Source: JAUVRX01 sp049664225
GTDB taxonomy: Bacteria; Acidobacteriota; Thermoanaerobaculia; Multivoradales; JAHEKO01
Assembly (NCBI GenBank): GCA_049664225.1
Contig: JBATEX010000073.1
Span: forward strand, 1-64,000
Direction of reading: 5' to 3'
DNA length: 64,000 bases
Part shown: one piece after another, positions 25,767 to 32,686 of the stretch
Position numbering within the stretch: the stretch's first letter is position 1
How the letters are laid out: each line of letters starts with the position of its first letter
Notes under the pieces: generated by a model
What the model was told of the DNA's origin: nothing
Databases searched by the model: none
The model's input: only the letters and a program-made list of their open reading frames with translations
Position numbers and translations under genes: made by a program

Positions 25767-27632
25767 TCAGGCGTTGTCCTCGGGTGATTCCTTGACTCCT
25801 CCGAAGTAGACCGCCAATCCGGTCAGCAGCCTCTCGACCGGGTTCAGGTCGGCACGGTGGGCGAGCACGTCCCGAGCCAGCTGCGGATCATCAGTGATGA
25901 TGCTGTCGACACCGAGGTCCATCATCGCCGACATGCCCAGAACATCGTTCACCGTCCAGGTGAAGATCCTCTTCCCGGAATTGTGAGTGGCTCTCACGAA
26001 TCGGCGATTGGCCATCCCTGAATTGACGGCCAGGAAATCCACCTCCATCCGAGTCAGGTCGCCCATCACCACCGATGTCAGAATTCCGGTTGTCCACTCG
26101 GGCCGCATGGCTTTCATTCTCTTCAGTCCATCGTAGTCCAAAGACATCACCTTGATGTTGGACGCCATGCCCATCCCATCGACGATCTCTGCCACCCTCT
26201 CCTCGAGACGAACCTGGTGTCCGTAGTACTTGAGCTCGATGACAACCCCGGCTTTGCCCCTGCAGAGCTCCAGAACCTGCTCGAGCTTCGGAACTCTCTG
26301 GTCGCTGAATTCGGCTGCAAAGAAGCTCCCCACGTCGATCTCCTGAAGGTCTTCCCAGGTCGCATCCCAGATCTTGAGGTCGACGCCACCCACCTTCTTC
26401 AAATCGCTGTCATGCAGGACCACGACTTCCCCGTCCGCCGTCTCCTGAACATCGATCTCGACCCAATCGGTCCCCGCCTCGAGCGCCGCTTCCACAGCTG
26501 CGAGAGTGTTCTCCGGAGCATGCATGGCGGCACCTCGGTGGGCAGTGATCTCAACCCGATCCTCAATGCTTGCCTTCTTCAGGAGGAGGAAGGCGAAACC
26601 AGCCGAGGCGATCAGTGCCACCACGGCCAGAGAGATGACGAACCCGCGGGAAAAGCTCAAGGATCTCGACCGAGATCCGGCCCTGGCCAGCTGTTGCGAT
26701 CTGTCGAGAACTGGAGAGCTTCCACCCATCTCCTCGTAGAGATCGACAATCAGAACTGCGAGCACTGCAGCCGAGACGAGTGTCGTGACGAGGTTGACCA
26801 GGCTCCAAACGAGGAGCGTGAGGCCGAGTGCAACCACGAACAGCGGCAGGGCACCTGTGAGGCGTGGAATCACGTTTCTCCCTATCACCAGCACGGCCGA
26901 AGTCAGTCCGGACGAGACTACGAAGCTTGCTACTGCCCAGCCGATCAACCACTTGGCGATCATCTGCTGATTGCCACCGACCATGGTGCGGCTCTCCTGA
27001 AGCGCCGCCCGAGGCCGCGACCCGCCGAAGATCACCAACGGTAGAGAGAAGGCCCAGCCGATCAGGCGTTGGGCCAGGAGGATCACCAGCACTACGACAA
27101 GAACCGCGGCAATACCTACTGCCCACAGGAACTCGGGAGGCTTCTCTGCCAAATAGAAATTGATGTCATGTTGGGTGAGTAGCAATTTGTAGGTCAGGCC
27201 TGCCGCCAGAAGGAACGGCGCCGCAATCAAGAGCACGCTTGCCACGATCAACGCCGTGACCTGCAGCACGGACCACGCTCTTTTGGTCACGAATACCAGG
27301 GCACGCCAGAAATCCACCTGCAGGCCTTTTCTCTCTCCGAGGACAATGCTCATCAGGGCTGCCTGCTCGAGACCGATAATCGCCAGGGTGATACCGCCGA
27401 TGAGGATGAGGCTCAGCCATCCCAGTGGCCGCAGGAAGAAGAAGAGGAGATCCTCGTCCGCCAGCACCGTCCGCCCGGACATCGAGACCACCATTCGCAC
27501 CAGGGCAGCTGTCAAGGGTGTGAGAATGACAAAGGCGAGGATCTTGTAGAGAATGTCGGTGGTCGCCAATTGCGGCCAGGTAGCCCGCAGATCGCGCAGA
27601 ATCCTGGAGAGGCTCGACCCTTCTTGTTCCAC
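25767..27632 (-). CDS. Glycerophosphodiester phosphodiesterase with N-terminal membrane domain
   Basis: A 621-residue fusion. Residues 1-350 carry about eight hydrophobic segments of the GDPD membrane-domain type. A GDPD TIM barrel runs from about 365: ITAHRGAAMHAPENTL (catalytic His, Arg and Glu), WVEIDVQETADGEVVVLHDS (the E-x-D metal site and second His) and VIELKYYG. It hydrolyses glycerophosphodiesters to glycerol-3-phosphate and an alcohol, at the membrane. The start is a GTG with AAAGGAG seven bases upstream. It is divergent from the lipase gene. Confidence 0.93.
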   Translation of the reverse strand: MEQEGSSLSRILRDLRATWPQLATTDILYKILAFVILTPLTAALVRMVVSMSGRTVLADEDLLFFFLRPLGWLSLILIGGITLAIIGLEQAALMSIVLGERKGLQVDFWRALVFVTKRAWSVLQVTALIVASVLLIAAPFLLAAGLTYKLLLTQHDINFYLAEKPPEFLWAVGIAAVLVVVLVILLAQRLIGWAFSLPLVIFGGSRPRAALQESRTMVGGNQQMIAKWLIGWAVASFVVSSGLTSAVLVIGRNVIPRLTGALPLFVVALGLTLLVWSLVNLVTTLVSAAVLAVLIVDLYEEMGGSSPVLDRSQQLARAGSRSRSLSFSRGFVISLAVVALIASAGFAFLLLKKASIEDRVEITAHRGAAMHAPENTLAAVEAALEAGTDWVEIDVQETADGEVVVLHDSDLKKVGGVDLKIWDATWEDLQEIDVGSFFAAEFSDQRVPKLEQVLELCRGKAGVVIELKYYGHQVRLEERVAEIVDGMGMASNIKVMSLDYDGLKRMKAMRPEWTTGILTSVVMGDLTRMEVDFLAVNSGMANRRFVRATHNSGKRIFTWTVNDVLGMSAMMDLGVDSIITDDPQLARDVLAHRADLNPVERLLTGLAVYFGGVKESPEDNA

Positions 27633-27716
27633 GAATCAACTCCTTTCGGGAAGCGGACGCCCGAATAGTACATGGTGCATGTCCGATACCGGACTTCTTG
27701 GTTTCAGCTGCCGAAA

Positions 27717-28568
27717 ATGAACCCCCTGTATCTTCTCCTGATCCCTCCCCTCGCTGCCCTGCTGATCGTCGGCTGGATCCTGTTCTGGACGGCATTCACC
27801 CACCTCCACTGGATCCGCTTCTATCATCGGATCGACCAAGAGCCGCCGTCGCTCAGCCGCCGAGGCTGGCTGCGTTTCTACCTCCACACACTGGGCGCCG
27901 CGCTCGAGATCATCTGGTGGGCTTGTGCCCATATGTTCCAGAATGGACTACGAGAACCACCTGGCGAGAAGACCGGACCGCCTGTGATTTGCGTCCACGG
28001 TTTTCATATGACGGGAAGCTGCATGTGGGGCATCCGTCGTCGTCTGGAGAATCGCGGCCGACCGACTCGCTCGGTGTTTCTAGGATCGCCCTACCAGAGT
28101 GCCGAGGTCTACGCCAAGCCCCTGGCGCGTGTCATGCGCGATCTGCGGTCGCAGTTCAATGATCAGGGATTCGACATTGTGGCCCACTCCATGGGCGGCC
28201 TGATCACCAGGAAAGTACTAGCAGACGATCCGGAGTTGGCAACAAGCGCCCGACGTATCGTTACCCTCGGGTCGCCTCACCACGGCACCGGACTGTTGAG
28301 CTGGATCCGCTTCGGGCCCGTCTATCGAATGATGAGCCTTGATTCACCCTTCATCAAAGCGCTGCCCGATCTTCGCACATCTGCGCCAGGCGCAGAGGTC
28401 ACTACGGTGGCGACCGAGCAGGACCTGATCGTCTACCCTGTGAGTACCTGCTTCCTGCCGGGTTCACGACAGGTCACCCTGAAGGGCCTCGGGCATCTGG
28501 GGCTACTCACCGATCCAGAGGCCCTCGACGTAATCGTCGAGGCCCTAGCACCTGTTCCACACCCCTAA
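27717..28568 (+). CDS. Membrane-anchored alpha/beta hydrolase (lipase-like)
   Basis: A 283-residue protein with an N-terminal membrane segment (LYLLLIPPLAALLIVGWILF) and an alpha/beta-hydrolase domain. ICVHGFHMTGSCMW is the oxyanion region, AHSMGGLITRKVL is the nucleophile elbow (Ser in AHSMG), and the catalytic His is in KGLGHLGLL. This resembles EstA/LipA-type triacylglycerol lipases. An in-frame ATG lies 15 codons upstream. I chose the one just before the membrane segment, and neither has a strong ribosome site. Its stop codon lies in a CCCCTAAG tandem repeat. Confidence 0.85.
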   Translation: MNPLYLLLIPPLAALLIVGWILFWTAFTHLHWIRFYHRIDQEPPSLSRRGWLRFYLHTLGAALEIIWWACAHMFQNGLREPPGEKTGPPVICVHGFHMTGSCMWGIRRRLENRGRPTRSVFLGSPYQSAEVYAKPLARVMRDLRSQFNDQGFDIVAHSMGGLITRKVLADDPELATSARRIVTLGSPHHGTGLLSWIRFGPVYRMMSLDSPFIKALPDLRTSAPGAEVTTVATEQDLIVYPVSTCFLPGSRQVTLKGLGHLGLLTDPEALDVIVEALAPVPHP

Positions 28569-28593
28569 GCCCCTAAGCCCCTAAGCCCCTAAG
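28562..28593. repeat. Tandem octamer CCCCTAAG, four units
   Basis: Four consecutive CCCCTAAG units. The first supplies the TAA stop of the lipase gene. Shorter runs of the same octamer occur near 10550 and 61497-61510, within larger repeat islands. Confidence 0.85.
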
Positions 28594-28612
28594 CCTGGGA
28601 GATGCTGGTTCT

Positions 28613-29746
28613 TCATTCGAGGACAAAGATGTTCTTCTTAACGCAAATGTCCTTGAGCTCCTGGGGCCAGACGGTGACACTCACCTCACCTATGTGCGCC
28701 TTCTTGAGCAACAACATGTAAGTGCGAGACTGACCGATTCCGCCACCGATCGACAGCGGAATCTCGTCGTTGAGAATCGCCTGGTGATAGGGAAACTCCA
28801 GGTAGTGGAGCAGGTCGCTCAACTCCAGTTGAGTCTTCAACGTCTCGGCATCGACCCGAATGCCCATTGACGTGAGCTCGTGACGGCGGCGTGTCACCGG
28901 GTTCCACACCAGGATGTCCCCGTTGAGGCCATGCATCGGGGCACCCTTCTTCGACGTCGTCTCGGTCACCCAGTCGTCGTAGTCCGCAGCGCGCATCTCA
29001 TGGGGGTAGCCGTCCGCCAGTGGCCAGCCAATGCCATAGATAAAAACCGCCGGATACTCCTGCAGCACCTGCGTCTCGCGGGCCTTGCGAGGCAGTTCAG
29101 GATACATCTCGAGAATCTCCTCGGCGTGAAGGAAGGTGAGCTCGTCCGGCAGGCTCGGGTACTTGTCACTGACGAGCTGAGGGAACATCTCCTGGGCGTG
29201 AAGCTCAGCGCCCTTGAGGACCTTCCAGATCTTCTCGACCACATCGGTGAGGAAGTCCAGATTGCGCTGGTCCCTCGAGATGACCCGTTCCCAGTCCCAC
29301 TGATCGACGTAGGCGCTATGGTCGTGATCCAGGAAGTAGTCCTTGCGCACGGCATGCATGTCAGTGTTGATTCCCTCACCGACTTTGCAGCCGAATTGCC
29401 TCAAAGCCACCCTCTTCCATTTCGTGGCCGCCTGAACGACTTGCGCCGTTATGGGCTTCTCCAAGCCCAGACCGCAAGGAAACTCCACCGGAGTCCTGGA
29501 GCCGTCCCGGTCCAGCATGTCATTGACACCGCTCTCCACATCGACGATCAGCGGTACCTGCACCATGGTCAGATTGAGCTCCTTGCTCATGTTGTCTTCG
29601 ATGTACCGCTTGACGGCGTACACCGCCTCCATGGTCTCCATGGGTGTGAGCAATGACTCGTAGTCGCTCGGGAGAATCTTCTCCACTTCTTCATAGGTAC
29701 TGATTCCAGGGCCAGCGAGATCGGCTTTCTTGTCCATGCTGCTCAT
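28613..29746 (-). CDS. asnA: Aspartate-ammonia ligase (AsnA)
   Basis: A 377-residue cytoplasmic ligase making asparagine from aspartate, ammonia and ATP, related to class II tRNA synthetases. Recognisable blocks are VQVPLIVDVESGVNDMLDRD near residue 63, QWDWERVI, and the C-terminal LSIGGGIGQSRTYMLLLKK, which holds the motif-3-like ATP site. It is about 45 residues longer than E. coli AsnA (330), as in several non-proteobacterial versions. AGGAGGATCGAGA before the ATG supports the start. The 398-base leader region contains a strong hairpin. Confidence 0.95.
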   Translation of the reverse strand: MSSMDKKADLAGPGISTYEEVEKILPSDYESLLTPMETMEAVYAVKRYIEDNMSKELNLTMVQVPLIVDVESGVNDMLDRDGSRTPVEFPCGLGLEKPITAQVVQAATKWKRVALRQFGCKVGEGINTDMHAVRKDYFLDHDHSAYVDQWDWERVISRDQRNLDFLTDVVEKIWKVLKGAELHAQEMFPQLVSDKYPSLPDELTFLHAEEILEMYPELPRKARETQVLQEYPAVFIYGIGWPLADGYPHEMRAADYDDWVTETTSKKGAPMHGLNGDILVWNPVTRRRHELTSMGIRVDAETLKTQLELSDLLHYLEFPYHQAILNDEIPLSIGGGIGQSRTYMLLLKKAHIGEVSVTVWPQELKDICVKKNIFVLE

Positions 29747-30144
29747 TCTCGATCCTCCTGCATTGGTCTTCGAGGATGGTTGGTGACGGATCGCTATCGA
29801 CGAGGCCTGGGTGGCACACCCGATCTGGCCTCGAACTCGAGCCTGAGATCCGAAGGGAGATTCGACTCTCCTTCACCTTGGTTTGTAGCAGGACCGCCGC
29901 GGTGTCCCAACACCCTGGCAGGCGGGACGCGCTCCCGCCCTGCCGGGTGGGTCGAATCAGCAAACCGCGCTGCCGCGAGGGGTGCCTCCCACGACCCCGA
30001 GGCATGGCTCCTTCAATGGCGATAGTCTTTGTGAAACCAATCCCTGCCAGGAGCAAGGAACGTCGGCCCCACCGGAGCTCGGCAACAACAGCCAGGCCTC
30101 GTCTGACTCCTGCATGCCAGCGGGCCAGAGGAGACGATCGACCC
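29747..30144. other. Leader region between asnA and the truncated TPR gene
   Basis: No gene is seen in either direction. The notable feature is a strong stem-loop at about 29912-29949. GGCAGGCGGGA pairs with TCCCGCCCTGCC around the loop CGCGC with one bulged base, extended by ACCC/GGGT. On the asnA strand it lies about 165-200 bases upstream of the start, so it could be a regulatory leader structure or a repeat hairpin. No T-run follows, so it is not a standard terminator. Confidence 0.5.
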
Positions 30145-30495
30145 ATGAATACCCGAGTCGCCCAATCCGAGTGCGCGGTACCGGAATTGAACCCGACCAG
30201 CATCCCCATACGCACGCCCCTAGTAGCGACCCTGCTCTTCTTGCTCCTGCTCGGCAGTCGGCTCGCTCTCTTGGCCGCCGACGACTCACAGCGGGTAGCG
30301 CCGCTGCTGGAGGGGATGGGCGACCACCACCACCCCATTACTACCGACAACCCCATGGTCCAGCGGTTCTTCGACCAGGGCCTGGTCCTGGCCTACGGTT
30401 TCAACCACGCCGAAGCGGCTCGCTCGTTTCGGGAAGCCATCCGACTCGAACCGGACTGTGCCTCCTGCTACTGGGGCCTCTCCTATGTGGACTAG
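30145..30495 (+). pseudogene. Truncated secreted TPR protein
   Basis: The frame encodes a signal peptide (PLVATLLFLLLLGSRLALLA) and the start of a TPR protein. GMGDHHHPITTD, RFFDQGLVLAYGFNHAEAAR and LEPDCASCYWGLSYV match the opening of a widespread secreted TPR family whose members usually run several hundred residues. The frame ends after 116 residues, three bases before a 93-bp inverted-repeat element. No downstream continuation of the family is found in any frame, so the rest was deleted. Confidence 0.75.
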
Positions 30496-30498
30496 CGA

Positions 30499-30591
30499 GG
30501 GACACAATACTCATTTTGATCGGCCAGTGGGGCAGGACACGCGAGCCCGTCCTTTTGGCCCGACTAACGCTTGAAATGGGTATTGTGTCCC
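30499..30591. mobile_element. 93-bp MITE-like element with terminal inverted repeats
   Basis: The left end GGGACACAATACTCATTTTG and the right end (reverse complement GGGACACAATACCCATTTCA) agree at all but two or three positions. The interior has no ORF. Ends of this type suggest a non-autonomous element or a paired hairpin mobilised in trans. No transposase is present in the window. It directly follows the truncated TPR frame. Confidence 0.65.
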
Positions 30592-30599
30592 CCGTCTCC

Positions 30600-30718
30600 C
30601 TAAGCCTCCAAGCCCTCAAAGACTGGCCGGAAGCCATGCCCGGCCACTTCACCCCCCACTGCCCCAAGGATCGGACGGAGGTACGACGGACGCCTCAACC
30701 CCAGGCCGGGCGGGCGTT
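30600..30718. repeat. Intergenic mosaic repeat island 5
   Basis: Contains the linker CAAGCCCTCAAAGA followed by the hairpin TGGCCGG/CCGGCCA (about 30625-30648). A second unit has the loop GGAGGTACGACGG and the CCTCAACCCC linker. It belongs to the dispersed hairpin family and fills the gap before the FAD oxidoreductase gene. Confidence 0.75.
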
Positions 30719-30735
30719 TGAGCGGCTTCGCCGGA

Positions 30736-30741
30736 TATCCT
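30736..30741 (+). promoter_or_regulatory. Candidate -10 element for a leaderless start
   Basis: TATCCT ends six bases before the ATG at 30748, which would place transcription start on the start codon itself. No Shine-Dalgarno sequence is present. Confidence 0.35.
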
Positions 30742-30747
30742 TGGGCC

Positions 30748-31881
30748 ATGACACGCGACCTGGTCTTGATTGGTGGTGGGCACTCGCACGTCCAGGTCCT
30801 GGAAAGCCTAGCTCGCGAGCCGATCCCGGGCTTCAGGGTCACCGTCATCGTCGACTCCCCGATGGCGATCTACTCAGGGATGGTTCCGGGATTCATCGCC
30901 GGCCAGTACAAGGTAGCCGATCTCGAGATCGACATACCCGCTCTCGCAGAGCGAGCGGGAGCGCGGATCGTACTGGCCAGGGCTACCAGAATCGACACGG
31001 CGAACCGGCAGATTGTCGTGACTGACGAACCCCGGATCTCGTTCGATCTCGCTTCGGCCAATATCGGTTCCACCGTTGCCGGCCTGGATCTGCCCGGCAT
31101 CCGGGACTTTGCTCTTCCAACCCGACCCATCGCCAATCTCGTTCGTCTCCTCGAGCAGCGAATCACCGAACTCCATCAGGAGGAAGATCGTTCCACCTAC
31201 AGGGTCGTCGTCGTTGGAGGAGGGGCCGGCGGGGTCGAGCTGTCATTCACGCTTCAGGCAAGGCTCTCCAAAGAGATCGACCGACCACTGGTGGTGCAAC
31301 TGGTTCATTCAGGCAAGCGCCTGATGGCCGGCTACCCTAGCGGGTTGGCGCGACGGATCCGTCGCAATGCTGTGAGACGCGGAATTCAGATCGAGCCTGA
31401 CCGCCGAGTCGTTGGCGTGGATGAGGGGGTTGTCCGATTCCAGACTGGAGACCCCCTCGCCTTCGATGCTCTGATTTGGGTCATCGGCGCTGCCAGCCAT
31501 TCCCTGTTCCGCGACTCTGGACTTCCCACTGACTCGAGAGGTTTCGTGCGCACTCGATCGACGCTGCAAGTCGAAGGGGAAGACGACCTCTTCGCTGTTG
31601 GCGACTGTGCCACTCTCGATGAGTTTCCTGAAACGCCCAAGGCGGGCGTGTACGCCGTGCGGCAGGGACCCGTCCTGATGCGCAACTTGCGAGCCAGGGC
31701 AGCAGGAAGCGCTCTGGAGACCTACCGGCCCCAGTCCGACTTCCTGACCCTGCTCAATCTGGGAGATGGAATTGCCCTGGGGGCCAAATGGGGCCGCTCC
31801 TTCGAAGGGCGATGGGTGATGTGGTTGAAGGATCGTATCGATCGCAGCTTCATGCACCGCTTTCAAACCGACCGCGGCTGA
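30748..31881 (+). CDS. FAD-dependent pyridine-nucleotide oxidoreductase (SelD-associated type)
   Basis: A 377-residue flavoprotein with two dinucleotide folds: LVLIGGGHSHVQVLESLA at the N-terminus for FAD, VVVVGGGAGGVELSFTLQ near residue 152 for NAD(P)H, and DLFAVGDCATLDEFPETPKA for the flavin ribityl contact. The GGGHSHV form and overall length match the NDH-2-like domain found fused to or beside selenide-water dikinase, but no selD is nearby. Membrane-peripheral quinone or sulfide-type redox activity is possible. The partner is unknown. No redox-active CxxC is seen. Confidence 0.8.
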   Translation: MTRDLVLIGGGHSHVQVLESLAREPIPGFRVTVIVDSPMAIYSGMVPGFIAGQYKVADLEIDIPALAERAGARIVLARATRIDTANRQIVVTDEPRISFDLASANIGSTVAGLDLPGIRDFALPTRPIANLVRLLEQRITELHQEEDRSTYRVVVVGGGAGGVELSFTLQARLSKEIDRPLVVQLVHSGKRLMAGYPSGLARRIRRNAVRRGIQIEPDRRVVGVDEGVVRFQTGDPLAFDALIWVIGAASHSLFRDSGLPTDSRGFVRTRSTLQVEGEDDLFAVGDCATLDEFPETPKAGVYAVRQGPVLMRNLRARAAGSALETYRPQSDFLTLLNLGDGIALGAKWGRSFEGRWVMWLKDRIDRSFMHRFQTDRG

Positions 31882-31928
31882 ATCTGTTGGACTCACCCGA
31901 CCGCAAGAGATGCTTGCTGGCCGCCCCG

Positions 31929-32576
31929 TCAGCGTCCACCCGCAGCCAGGAGATGAGCCACCGGGGCTCGCACCAGGAGTCCCTCGACCTTCTCCAGCGC
32001 CACCTCCCACGACAGCACATCTGCTGGCAGGTAGGCCACCAGTGTGGCTCGCTCCGTGTCGGCCCTCACCTTGACACGCTGGCTGCCGGTAATGGGAGCA
32101 TCGCAGGGACCCAGGGCATCGACCAGCAGGGGTTTGCCCTCCAAGTTGAAGGGGCCTCGCAAAGACTCGTAGCTCTCACCTGGCTGGCCTGCACGCATCA
32201 CGTAGGGCGGCTCGAAAGTGCCTTCGGCCAGCACACAGCAGGGCACCGCCAACTCCGCCGACAGGCAGTTGTTGAGATCCACGAGCGGATGGATCTCCGG
32301 CATCTTGGAGCCCTTGAGCAGCCGTCGCAGCAGCGCTTCCGATGAGGGCCTGTACCGGGTTGGATCGCATCCTGCAGCTCTGAACAGCCGGCGGAGGCCA
32401 GCCACCGTAGGATCGCTCGACAGAGTCTCCAGATTGCGGGTCTCTCTGACCTTCGCGGTCACAGATTGGCGCAGTCCCCGCAGCTGATTCGCACCTTCGC
32501 GAGCTAGCTCGAGCTCTGCCATGAACAGCGCCCAGCCATCGAGCTCGAAGCGGACGGGGACTTCCAGTGGCTCCAT
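31929..32576 (-). CDS. B3/4-domain protein (PheRS beta-like)
   Basis: A 215-residue stand-alone B3/4 domain, the module that in phenylalanyl-tRNA synthetase beta chains edits mischarged tyrosine. Typical blocks are SSEALLRRLLKG, LPEIHPLVDLNN-like MPEIHPLVDLNNCLSAEL, and the C-terminal region KVRADTERATLVAYLP. Such free-standing proteins may trans-edit tRNA, but the activity is not established for most. No signal peptide. It lies between convergent and divergent neighbours without an operon. Confidence 0.85.
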   Translation of the reverse strand: MEPLEVPVRFELDGWALFMAELELAREGANQLRGLRQSVTAKVRETRNLETLSSDPTVAGLRRLFRAAGCDPTRYRPSSEALLRRLLKGSKMPEIHPLVDLNNCLSAELAVPCCVLAEGTFEPPYVMRAGQPGESYESLRGPFNLEGKPLLVDALGPCDAPITGSQRVKVRADTERATLVAYLPADVLSWEVALEKVEGLLVRAPVAHLLAAGGR

Positions 32577-32686
32577 TGGGGCAATCCTACACGCGGTCTG
32601 GTCATCGGGCTGCTTGCGGCGAGGTCAGCCAAAGGTACAATAGCGTCAGCCTGTCAGCAGAAATGACTCTGCCGCGGGACTTGGCC

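Noticed and set aside
28562..28593. CRISPR or telomere-like array
   Set aside because: The repeat is a plain octamer with no spacers and no cas genes. It is a short tandem repeat.
29880..29930. T-box-like ACACCGCGG sequence upstream of asnA
   Set aside because: The asnA strand contains a sequence loosely like the T-box GGTGGnACCGCG region, but the spacing is broken and no specifier loop or terminator is visible.
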